Of a stretch of 64,000 nt of DNA, positions 49,536 to 56,832 are shown one piece after another. The DNA comes from Blastococcus aurantiacus (GTDB lineage Bacteria > Actinomycetota > Actinomycetes > Mycobacteriales > Geodermatophilaceae): the NCBI RefSeq assembly GCF_900102425.1, contig NZ_FNBT01000003.1, positions 248,001-312,000 on the forward strand, written 5' to 3'. Every line of letters begins with the position of its first letter. Within the stretch, counting starts at the first letter, position 1. Below the pieces are notes generated by a model. It made no database searches. It worked only from the letters and a program-made list of their open reading frames with translations, and was not told the origin of the DNA. A program made the translations under genes and the position numbers.

Positions 49536-50855
49536 AGTGACGACCGACCGGTGATGCCGCGGGGCTCGGTGGGCCGGACCGCACGGCTGGCGTCCCTCCC
49601 CCTGGGGGCCGCGGGCCGGGCCACCCTCGGGTTGGGCAAGCGATTGTCCGGCCAGTCCGCGGACGCGGTCTCGGCGGAGCTGCAGCAGCGCACCGCCGAG
49701 CAGCTCTTCGCCGTGCTCGGCCAGCTCAAGGGCGGGGCCATGAAGCTGGGCCAGACGCTCTCGGTCTTCGAGGCGGCGGTGCCGGAGGAGATGGCCGCCC
49801 CCTACCGCGAGGCACTGGTGAAGCTCCAGGAGGAGGCGCCGCCGATGCCGGTGCGCACCGTCCACGCGGTGCTCGCCCAGCAGCTCGGCGGCACCTGGCG
49901 CCAGCGCTTCCAGGAGTTCGACGACCAGCCGGCCGCCGCGGCCAGCATCGGTCAGGTGCACCGGGCCACCTGGCGGGACGGCCGGGACGTCGCCGTGAAG
50001 ATCCAGTACCCGGGCGCGGCCACCGCGCTGATGTCCGACCTCAACCAGCTCAGCCGCTTCGCGCGGCTGTTCGCCGTCCTCTTCCCGGGGATGGACGTCA
50101 AGCCGCTCATCGCCGAACTCAAGGCCCGGGTGGTCGAGGAGCTGGACTACAGCCTGGAAGCCGACTCGCAGCGCGGGTTCTCCGCCGCGTTCGCCGACGA
50201 CCCGCAGATCGTCGTCCCCCGGGTGGTCGCCAGCGCGCCCAAGGTCATCGTCTCGGAGTGGCTCGAGGGCACGCCGCTGTCGCGGATCATCGCCACCGGC
50301 ACCCGGGAGCAGCGCGACCGCGCGGGCCTGCTCATGGCGGTGCTGCACTTCTCCGCTCCCCAACGAGCCGGGCTGCTGCACGCCGATCCGCACCCCGGCA
50401 ACTTCCGCCTGCTTGCCGACGGGCGGCTCGGGGTCATCGACTTCGGGGCGACGGCGCGGCTGCCCGACGGCCACCCGGAGCCGATCGGCCGGCTGCTGCG
50501 CTGGGCCCTGGAGGGCAAGGCGGAGGAGGTGCTGGCCGATCTGCGCGCCGAGGGCTTCGTGCTGCCGACGGCGCAGATCGACGCGCAGGGCGTGCACGAC
50601 TTCCTGCGGCCCATGCTCGACCCGATCGCGGAGCCGCGGTTCCACTTCACCCGCGCCTGGATGCAGGAGCAGGCGGCCCGGATCGCCGATCCGCGCCTGG
50701 AGGCCAGCCGGCTCGGGCGGCAGCTCAACCTGCCGCCGGCCTACCTGCTCATCCACCGGGTGACGATCGGGTCCATCGGGGTGCTGTGCCAGCTCGACGC
50801 CGAAGGCGCATTCCGCGGCGTGCTCGAGGAGTGGCTCCCGGGCTTCAGCGGTTGA
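49533..50855 (+). CDS. ABC1/UbiB-type atypical kinase (Rv3197-like)
   Basis: A 440-aa ABC1-family protein. The KxGQ motif is AMKLGQTLS, the Ala-rich nucleotide loop AAASIGQVHRA, the catalytic block HADPHPGNFRL and the metal motif VIDFGATA. In M. tuberculosis Rv3197 lies next to whiB7 and has been linked with macrolide resistance. Its GTG and ribosome binding site come from repeat copy C. Confidence 0.9.
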   Translation: MSDDRPVMPRGSVGRTARLASLPLGAAGRATLGLGKRLSGQSADAVSAELQQRTAEQLFAVLGQLKGGAMKLGQTLSVFEAAVPEEMAAPYREALVKLQEEAPPMPVRTVHAVLAQQLGGTWRQRFQEFDDQPAAAASIGQVHRATWRDGRDVAVKIQYPGAATALMSDLNQLSRFARLFAVLFPGMDVKPLIAELKARVVEELDYSLEADSQRGFSAAFADDPQIVVPRVVASAPKVIVSEWLEGTPLSRIIATGTREQRDRAGLLMAVLHFSAPQRAGLLHADPHPGNFRLLADGRLGVIDFGATARLPDGHPEPIGRLLRWALEGKAEEVLADLRAEGFVLPTAQIDAQGVHDFLRPMLDPIAEPRFHFTRAWMQEQAARIADPRLEASRLGRQLNLPPAYLLIHRVTIGSIGVLCQLDAEGAFRGVLEEWLPGFSG

Positions 50856-50864
50856 TGCCGGAAT

Positions 50865-50936
50865 CCCCCTGTCGCGCCGAGTGGGGCCCGGAGGGTCCCG
50901 CGCAGGCGTGACGGACGCGCTCGGCGCAACAGGGGG
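50865..50936. repeat. 72-bp palindromic element
   Basis: CCCCCTGTCGCGCCGAG (50865-50881) and its complement (50920-50936) pair in 16 of 17 positions. The loop contains GGGGCCCGGAGGGTCCC. It lies between the convergent ABC1 kinase and small whiB7-operon gene, so it may be a terminator, or a REP/MITE-like unit. Confidence 0.55.
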
Positions 50937-50950
50937 ACGGCCATTGGCCG

Positions 50951-50982
50951 CGGTGCGGTACGGAGGACCGCGATGTGCTCAG
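50951..50982. repeat. 3'-end hairpin element, copy 1
   Basis: GCGGTACGGAGGACCGC forms a hairpin next to the CTCAG that contains a minus-strand stop codon. It is related in sequence and position to 59610-59640. Confidence 0.4.
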
Positions 50983-51221
50983 TAGACCGACGCGCTGAGG
51001 CGGGCGGCGCGACGCACCGCTCGCTCCGCGCGGCGGGCCGCCTTGCGCGCCCGGTACAGCCGGTGGGCGCGGGAGGCGGCCATCGCCTCCTCCTGCATCT
51101 CGCGCATCCGGCTGTGGGCCAGTGCGTGCTCGTACCCGTGCATGATCGGTTCCTCGGTTCTCGTTGCTGGGATGGACGCCCCCGCCGCACGGACGGGGGC
51201 GGACTGCTCTGCGGTGCTCAT
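50979..51221 (-). CDS. small basic protein after whiB7
   Basis: An 80-aa protein. Its second half is a long basic helix (AMAASRAHRLYRARKAARRA and onward). Its ATG overlaps the whiB7 stop as ATGA, so it is the second gene of the whiB7 operon. An internal ATG (MHGYEHALAHSRM) has GAGGAA upstream and could give a shorter product. Function unknown. Confidence 0.6.
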   Translation of the reverse strand: MSTAEQSAPVRAAGASIPATRTEEPIMHGYEHALAHSRMREMQEEAMAASRAHRLYRARKAARRAERAVRRAARLSASVY

Positions 51222-51586
51222 GCGGCGGTCACCTTCCGGGGACGGCCACGGGGACGCTTGCGGGCGATGACCACCCCGCGGTCGAAGATCTCGCCGCCCC
51301 AGACGCCCCACGGCTCACCGCGGTCCAGGGCGCCGGCGAGGCAGGCATCCCGGAGCGGGCAATCCGTGCACAGCGCCTTGGCCTGCTCGAGGACGGTCGG
51401 GCTCTCGGCGAACCAGAGCTCGGGGTCCTCCTCGCGGCAGGGGACGGGGCGCCGCACCGGCGCCGGGGACAGCGGTGGCGTCGGCCACCGGCGGGGTGGG
51501 TGGGGTCCGTACGGCGGCGTCGCGCCACCGGTCCCGGACAGGCCGGTCCGGTGGTGGGTCGTCGCGCGCTCGATCGTGTGCGGCAC
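51218..51586 (-). CDS. whiB7: WhiB7 antibiotic-resistance regulator
   Basis: A 122-aa Wbl protein. Cluster cysteines are C50, C73, C76 and C82, then GVWGG and the C-terminal AT-hook RKRPRGRPRKV (109-119) that defines WhiB7. With the housekeeping sigma factor it activates intrinsic resistance genes. The ~48-residue Pro/Arg-rich N terminus is longer than in mycobacteria. GAGGAGGAG precedes the GTG. A leader ORF and terminator hairpin lie upstream, as in other whiB7 loci. Confidence 0.93.
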   Translation of the reverse strand: MPHTIERATTHHRTGLSGTGGATPPYGPHPPRRWPTPPLSPAPVRRPVPCREEDPELWFAESPTVLEQAKALCTDCPLRDACLAGALDRGEPWGVWGGEIFDRGVVIARKRPRGRPRKVTAA

Positions 51587-51670
51587 TGCCGCTCCTCCTC
51601 GTGCTCGTCGTCTGACGGCCGGCGGTGGCCCGCCGACCGAAGTCGGGGCCGGGTGCCGCGGAGAAACGAA

Positions 51671-51705
51671 GAGGCCGCGGATCCCGGTTCGGGTTCCGCG
51701 GCCTC
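51671..51705 (-). terminator. whiB7 leader attenuator
   Basis: An 11-bp perfect stem (GAGGCCGCGGA with its complement) with a 13-nt loop. On the minus strand it is followed by the T-rich TTCGTTTCTC, so it is an intrinsic terminator 85 nt upstream of whiB7 and ~20 nt after the leader ORF stop. Confidence 0.65.
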
Positions 51706-51724
51706 GAGGAGGACCGACGAGCGG

Positions 51725-52039
51725 TTAGCTCTGCGGTCTCCCCGGGGGGTGGATCCCGAGGGTGGTGCCGTTGTTGTCGATGTCGGTCTTGTCAGCGCTG
51801 GTGCTCAGCGGGGAGGCGACGGCGAGTGCCTGCAGGAAGGACTCGCGGACGACGCCGGGCTCATCGATCGGGCGCAGACGGGCTGCCATGGGCAGACCGG
51901 TCTCCCGGATCGGAGCCGCGACGGGCGCCATGAGGACCGAGGCGCCGTCGACGACGGAGGAGCAGGCGTACGGGGACATACCGAGGCGGCCCGGGCCGGA
52001 GAACCCGGCGGGGGCGTCGGTCCACGTCGTGCTGTTCAC
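51725..52039 (-). CDS. 104-codon leader ORF of whiB7
   Basis: A 104-aa ORF starting MNSTTWTDAPAG, with AAGGAGG 7 nt before the GTG and a TAA stop that is rare at this GC content. The sequence is unlike any family I know. It lies between the AT-rich whiB7-type promoter and the attenuator hairpin. This is the position of the regulatory upstream ORF in other whiB7 loci. It could also be an independent small gene. Confidence 0.55.
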   Translation of the reverse strand: MNSTTWTDAPAGFSGPGRLGMSPYACSSVVDGASVLMAPVAAPIRETGLPMAARLRPIDEPGVVRESFLQALAVASPLSTSADKTDIDNNGTTLGIHPPGRPQS

Positions 52040-52114
52040 GTCCACCCCTCCTTCCGGGTCGCGAGCTCGGCCGGACGGCCGTGCTCGGGCTGGGTGCAGC
52101 TCGTGTGGTTCAGG

Positions 52115-52155
52115 ACACTAGGGCGGCGGCTCGGACGAGGTCAAACGAATTAACG
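52115..52155 (-). promoter_or_regulatory. WhiB7-type promoter
   Basis: On the minus strand the AT-rich GTTAATTCGT directly precedes -35 TTGACC (52144-52139). An 18-nt spacer leads to -10 TAGTGT (52120-52115). WhiB7 is known to bind AT-rich DNA just upstream of the -35 of its targets, including its own gene. Confidence 0.6.
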
Positions 52156-52235
52156 AGATCTCCCTGAACTGCGTGAACGCGCCGGTCAGGACCCCGCGCC
52201 GGGCGTGCGAGGCGGGGGGTGGAGGTGGTTCCTGC

Positions 52236-54245
52236 TCAGCCCGTGACGGCGGCGAGCACGTCTTCGCCGTAGAGCTCCAGCTTGCGCGAGCCGATGCCCG
52301 GCAGCGCCGAGAGCTCGCGCAGGTTCGCCGGCCGCGTCTCGGCGATGGCCTGCAGTGTCGCGTCGGTGAAGACGACGTAGGCCGGCACGGACTGCGCCTG
52401 CGCGGCCTGGCTGCGCCAGGCACGCAGCCGTTCGAACAGCTCGCCGGCCTCACCCTCGAGCACGACCTTGGGCCGTTTGGTGGCCTTGCGGGCCAGCGGC
52501 GCGGTCGGACCGGAGTCCGGTGCCAGGCCGGTGAGGAACCGGCTGCGCGGCCGCGCCCGCTTGGCGCCGGGGTTGCGGGCCAGCGACCACGACAGGGTCA
52601 GCTGCTCGCGGGCGCGGGTGACCGCGACGTACAGCAGCCGCCGCTCCTCCTCGACCGCCTCGGGTCGGGCCAGCGACTGGGCGATGGGCAGCACGCCGTC
52701 CACCAGTCCGACGACGAAGACGACGTCCCACTCCAGCCCCTTGGCCGCGTGCATCGAGGCGAGCGTGACGCCCTGGACCGTCGGTGCGTGCTGCGCGTCG
52801 GCCCGCTGGGCCAGGTGGGTCACGAAGCCGGGCAGGTCCAGCGACGGGTTCTCCGCGACGAGGTCGACGGCGAGGTCGACCAGCGCGGCGAGTGACTGCC
52901 AGCGGTCGCGGGCCGCTCCCCCGGCGGGCGGGCGGTGCTCGACCCAGCCGGTGGAGGCCAGGACGTCGCGGACCGTGGGCACGAGCATGCCGGGCTCGCT
53001 GCCACCGGCGGCGGCCCCACGCAGGAGCAGCACCGCCTCCCGTACCTCGGGACGCTCGAAGAAGCGCTCGCCGCCCCGGAGGACGTACGGCACGCCGACG
53101 TCGGCCAGCGCCGACTCGTACACCTGCGACTGGGCGTTGATGCGGAACAGCACGGCGATCTCGCTGGCCGGCGTGCCCTCGTCGATCAGCGCTTTGCAGC
53201 GGGCCGCGACGGCGGCGGCCTCGGCCGGCTCGTCGGCGTGCTCGACGAACTTCGGCTCGGCCGCGTCGGCCCGCTGACCCAGCAGCCGCAGGCCCGGCAG
53301 GCCCTTGCGCCGCGCGGCCATGCCGATCAGCCGGTTGGCCAGGCCGACCACCTGGGGCGTGGAGCGGTAGTCGCGCTCGAGCTTGACCACCTCGCTGTCG
53401 GGATAGCGGTCGGCGAAGCCCAGCAGGTAGTCGGGGTCGGCGCCGGTGAACGAGTAGATGGTCTGGTTGGGGTCGCCGACGACGCAGACCTCGGCCCGGC
53501 CGCCGAGCCACGCGTCGAGCAGCCGTTGCTGCAGCGGGTTGACGTCCTGGTACTCGTCGACCACGAAGTGCCGGTACTGGTCGCGGACCGTCCGGGCGAC
53601 GTCGGGGTGCCCCTCGAGCGCGTAGGCGGTGACCAGCAGCAGGTCCTCGAAGTCCAGCGCGCCGTCGCGCTCCTTGGCCTGCTCGTAGCTGGCGTAGACG
53701 GCGGCGACGGCGGCGGCCTCGAACGGGGGCTCGCGGCCGGCGGTCTTCGCCCGGGCCGGGTAGTCCTCCGGGGTCGCCAGGGTGGTCTTGGCCCACTCGA
53801 TCTCGCTGGCGAGGTCCCTCAGGCTCGTCCGGTCGGTGGTGAGCCGGTTGCGCGCGGCCGCCGTCGCCACCACGCGCAGCTTGTTCTCGATCAGCGGCGG
53901 CATGGGGCCGCCCAGCACCCGGGGCGCGAAGTAGCGCAGCTGCCGCATGGCGGCGGCGTGGAAGGTGCGGGCCTGCACGCCCCCGACGTCGAGGGCCTGG
54001 AGACGGGTGCGCAGCTCGCCGGCGGCCCGGGCGGTGAACGTCACCGCCAGGACCTGCTCGGGCACGTAGACCCCCGTGTGCACGCCGTAGGCGATCCGGT
54101 GGGTGATCGTGCGGGTCTTGCCGGTGCCCGCGCCGGCCAGGATGCAGACCGGGCCGGTCACGGCCTGCGCGGCAGCGCGCTGCTCCTCGTCGAGTCCGGC
54201 GAGGACGTCCTCCGCACGGGACCCCGTTCGGGTGGCCGCACTCAT
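52236..54245 (-). CDS. uvrD2: UvrD2-type superfamily I helicase with HRDC domain
   Basis: A 669-aa 3'-5' DNA helicase. Motif I is AGAGTGKTRTI, motif II VVDEYQDVNPLQQ, with QTIYSFTGADP and the late LLYVAVTRAREQL. The C-terminal HRDC domain starts near 590 and has LRELSALPGIGSRKLELYG. The tetracysteine motif reported for M. tuberculosis UvrD2 is absent: the linker contains no cysteine. GAGGAC lies 5 nt before the ATG. Confidence 0.92.
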   Translation of the reverse strand: MSAATRTGSRAEDVLAGLDEEQRAAAQAVTGPVCILAGAGTGKTRTITHRIAYGVHTGVYVPEQVLAVTFTARAAGELRTRLQALDVGGVQARTFHAAAMRQLRYFAPRVLGGPMPPLIENKLRVVATAAARNRLTTDRTSLRDLASEIEWAKTTLATPEDYPARAKTAGREPPFEAAAVAAVYASYEQAKERDGALDFEDLLLVTAYALEGHPDVARTVRDQYRHFVVDEYQDVNPLQQRLLDAWLGGRAEVCVVGDPNQTIYSFTGADPDYLLGFADRYPDSEVVKLERDYRSTPQVVGLANRLIGMAARRKGLPGLRLLGQRADAAEPKFVEHADEPAEAAAVAARCKALIDEGTPASEIAVLFRINAQSQVYESALADVGVPYVLRGGERFFERPEVREAVLLLRGAAAGGSEPGMLVPTVRDVLASTGWVEHRPPAGGAARDRWQSLAALVDLAVDLVAENPSLDLPGFVTHLAQRADAQHAPTVQGVTLASMHAAKGLEWDVVFVVGLVDGVLPIAQSLARPEAVEEERRLLYVAVTRAREQLTLSWSLARNPGAKRARPRSRFLTGLAPDSGPTAPLARKATKRPKVVLEGEAGELFERLRAWRSQAAQAQSVPAYVVFTDATLQAIAETRPANLRELSALPGIGSRKLELYGEDVLAAVTG

Positions 54246-54299
54246 CGGGTCCTCGTCCGTGTCACGTGCCGATCCTCCCAGCCGCCACCGACGTCGTGG

Positions 54300-54325
54300 G
54301 GAAGCATCCCCAGGACGGCCGCGTT
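54300..54325 (+). promoter_or_regulatory. SigH/SigR-type promoter of the mycoredoxin gene
   Basis: GGAAG (54300-54304) is followed after 18 nt by GTT (54323-54325), one base from the GGAAT-N18-GTT consensus. The predicted leader is ~70 nt. A thiol-redox gene is a natural SigH target. Confidence 0.5.
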
Positions 54326-54399
54326 GATCCGGGCACACCGCGCGGTACGCCCTCTCGGGGGGTGGACCCGCCAGGAACTAGCAGGGAGACTCCACCTCG

Positions 54400-54666
54400 A
54401 TGACCACCACCCCCGGCACCGACGTGACGATGTACACCACCACGTGGTGCGGCTACTGCGTGCGGCTGAAGAAGCTCATGCAGATGGAGGGCATCGGCTT
54501 CGCCGAGGTCGACATCGAGACCGACCCGGCCGCCGCCGACCTCGTGGCCAACGCCAACGGCGGGAACCGCACCGTGCCCACGTTGATCTTCACCGACGGC
54601 ACCGCGCTGACCAACCCCAGCATCGATCAGGTCAAGGCGCAGCTCGCCGCGGCCGCGGGGGCGTGA
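54400..54666 (+). CDS. mrx1: mycoredoxin (glutaredoxin-like)
   Basis: An 88-aa glutaredoxin-fold protein with active site WCGYC (C17, C20) and the conserved NGGNRTVPTLIF. Mycoredoxin-1 reduces mycothiol mixed disulfides. It is divergent from uvrD2, the same arrangement as Rv3198c-Rv3198A. A SigH-like promoter lies upstream. Confidence 0.93.
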   Translation: MTTTPGTDVTMYTTTWCGYCVRLKKLMQMEGIGFAEVDIETDPAAADLVANANGGNRTVPTLIFTDGTALTNPSIDQVKAQLAAAAGA

Positions 54667-54673
54667 CGCACCC

Positions 54674-55228
54674 GTGATCCCCGGTCCCCGCCCCTCGGAC
54701 GGGCAGTCGCGCCCTTCCCCGGGGACGGGTGACCCGGTCGTCCCGGCCACCGACGCCGTTCCGGCACCCGTGGCCCTGACCCGCACCCCCGGTGGCTGGG
54801 TGGTCCGCTCCGCGGCCGGCGGCGACCCCGTCGGCGACGTCGTCGAGGGCATGTCGCTGGCCGACCTCATCGCGGAGGAGTTCGGCGCGCTGCCCGAGCC
54901 CGACCGCTCGGCCCGCCGCTCCGCCCGCGGGACCGTCCTCCCGCCCGGGGCGGCGCCGGAGCTGGACGAGAGCGCCCTGCGGATCGCCGCGCTCGAGCGC
55001 ACGGTGACCCAGCTCGAGCACGCACTGGCCGCGCGGGTGACCACCGAGCGGGCCATCGGGGTGCTGGCCGAGCGCCATGCGCTGAGCGCCCGCGCCGCCT
55101 TCGAGGAGCTGCGCCGGAACGCGCGCTCGCAGGGTCGGCCCGTCGCCGAGCTGGCCCGAGCCGTGCTGGACGGCCTGGCGGCGGACGCCCCGCCGGCAGC
55201 AGCGGTCGCGGCGGACGGCCGGTCCTGA
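54674..55228 (+). CDS. ANTAR-domain protein without receiver
   Basis: A 184-aa protein. Residues ~118-170 match ANTAR, the RNA-binding antiterminator fold: LAARVTTERAIGVLAERH and FEELRRNARSQGRPVAELA. The first ~95 residues are Pro/Arg-rich with no recognisable receiver or GAF domain. ANTAR proteins bind dual-hexaloop RNAs and prevent termination. It starts 7 nt after mrx1, so it is likely in the same stress-controlled transcript. Confidence 0.75.
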   Translation: MIPGPRPSDGQSRPSPGTGDPVVPATDAVPAPVALTRTPGGWVVRSAAGGDPVGDVVEGMSLADLIAEEFGALPEPDRSARRSARGTVLPPGAAPELDESALRIAALERTVTQLEHALAARVTTERAIGVLAERHALSARAAFEELRRNARSQGRPVAELARAVLDGLAADAPPAAAVAADGRS

Positions 55229-55875
55229 CCTCACCCGTCCCGCTCTGCCCTGCTGCGCTGGCCGACCGGCTCGCCGCGCTGTTGGCCGATCTGCCCCCGG
55301 AACCGGGCGCCACCGCCCTGCGCGTGGCCGTCGACGGTCCCGAGCTCGCCGCACCCGAGGTCCTCGCCGGGGCGGTCGCCGAGCTGCTGCCGGCCCGCGG
55401 GCGGAGCGCCGTCGTCGTCCCTGCCGACGGCTTCTACCGCCCGGCCTCGCTGCGGCTGGAGCACGGCCGCACCGACCCCGACGCCCGCTACACCGACTGG
55501 CTCGACGCCGGCGCCCTCACCCGTGAGGTGCTGGCACCGTTGGGCCCGGGCGGATCCGGGCGCTACCTGCCGCAGCTGTGGGACCTGGCCCGCGACCGCG
55601 CCGTGCGCGCCGATCGGCAGCCCGGGCCGGCCGGCGGCGTCCTGCTCGTGCCGGGAGCGCTGTTGCAGGGCATCGGGCTGCCCTTCGACGTCGTGGTCCA
55701 CCTGCGGGTCGGACCGGCCGCGCGCCGTCGGCGCACGCCGACCGACCAGGCGTGGGCGCTGCCGGCCTTCGACCGCTACGACGACGAGGTCGACCCGGTC
55801 GCCCTCGCCGACGCCGTCGTGCTGGCCGACCACCCCGACCGACCGGCCCTCGTGCTGGGCGGCCGCTGGAGCTGA
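55225..55875 (+). CDS. uridine-kinase-like protein without P-loop
   Basis: A 216-aa P-loop-kinase-fold protein. The family block SLRLEHGRTDPDARYTDWLD, then LTREVL, GPGGSGRYLPQLWD and ALPAFDRYDDEVDPVALAD, is present. The phosphate loop is replaced by VDGPELAAPEV, so ATP binding is doubtful. Conserved-looking sequence extends upstream of the TTG at 55282. CTG at 55225 overlaps the ANTAR stop as CTGA and is the preferred, unconfirmed start. Confidence 0.65.
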   Translation: MTSPVPLCPAALADRLAALLADLPPEPGATALRVAVDGPELAAPEVLAGAVAELLPARGRSAVVVPADGFYRPASLRLEHGRTDPDARYTDWLDAGALTREVLAPLGPGGSGRYLPQLWDLARDRAVRADRQPGPAGGVLLVPGALLQGIGLPFDVVVHLRVGPAARRRRTPTDQAWALPAFDRYDDEVDPVALADAVVLADHPDRPALVLGGRWS

Positions 55876-55876
55876 T

Positions 55877-56803
55877 TCAGTCGTCGAACTCGCCGGCGAG
55901 CCAGCGGTCGATGATGTTCCGCGCGATGGAGACCGCCGGGGGCAGGGCGGAGAGCCCGTCCCCCTCCAGCAGCTGCTCGCGGGAGAACCAGTGCGCCTCC
56001 TCGATCTCGTCCGGGTCCAGGACGAGTTCGCCGGCGTCCTCCGCGCGGGCCACGAAGCCGAGCATCAGCGACTGCGGGAAGGGCCACGGCTGGCTGCCCA
56101 CGTAGCGCACGTCGGTGACCCGCAGCCCTACCTCTTCGGCGACCTCGCGGACGACGGCGGCCTCGGCGGACTCCCCCGGCTCGACGAACCCGGCGAGGAT
56201 CGAGTACCGGCCGGGCGGCCAGATCGCCTGCCGGCCCAGCACGAGGCGGCCGGCGCCGTCGTGGACGAGCATGATCACGGCCGGGTCCGTCCGCGGGAAG
56301 ATGTCCATCCCCGTCGACGTGTCGCGCTGCACCCAGCCGGCTCGCTCGATGGTGGTCGGTGCGCCGGTCAGCGGGCTGAAGCGGTTGCGCTCGTGCCACT
56401 CGATGATGCCGATGGCCTGCACGAGCAGCCCGGCGTCCCGGTCGCCCAGGACGGTGCCCAGGTCGCGGAGACCGGACCAGGAGTCGACCGGCTGCCCGCT
56501 CACGGCGAGCGCCCGCTCGCCGCGGACGGCGGCGTAGGGGACGCCGTCGGCCTCGCCGAGGAAGATCGCGCCGGTGGGCAGCTCGGGCCGCTCGTCCCAC
56601 AGCAGCTGCGGACCGTCGGGTGCCTCCCGGACCGGCACGGTCCGCTGGATGTCGACGGTGAGCACCCGGACGGGGCGCCCGCCGGTGGGGTCGGGCAGTG
56701 CGCGGGCCAGGTGCGCCCGGTCGTGGGCGACCCGGGAGAGCACCGGCACGGACCCGGACGACGGCGTCGCGCCGTCCGGCCACGGCGTCGCCGGCCCCTT
56801 CAT
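55877..56803 (-). CDS. nudC: NudC-type NADH pyrophosphatase, zinc cysteines lost
   Basis: A 308-aa Nudix hydrolase that cleaves NADH and can decap NAD-RNA. The Nudix box is GFVEPGESAEAAVVREVAEE (205-224), and the NADH signature SQPWPFPQS (237-245) is intact. The zinc ribbon normally before the Nudix domain reads FSPLTGAPT and RDTSTG: all four cysteines are replaced by S143, T146, D161 and T164. It corresponds to Rv3199c. GGAGA precedes the ATG. Confidence 0.88.
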   Translation of the reverse strand: MKGPATPWPDGATPSSGSVPVLSRVAHDRAHLARALPDPTGGRPVRVLTVDIQRTVPVREAPDGPQLLWDERPELPTGAIFLGEADGVPYAAVRGERALAVSGQPVDSWSGLRDLGTVLGDRDAGLLVQAIGIIEWHERNRFSPLTGAPTTIERAGWVQRDTSTGMDIFPRTDPAVIMLVHDGAGRLVLGRQAIWPPGRYSILAGFVEPGESAEAAVVREVAEEVGLRVTDVRYVGSQPWPFPQSLMLGFVARAEDAGELVLDPDEIEEAHWFSREQLLEGDGLSALPPAVSIARNIIDRWLAGEFDD

Positions 56804-56832
56804 GCGGTCCGGGTCTCCGGTGGAGGGGGCGG

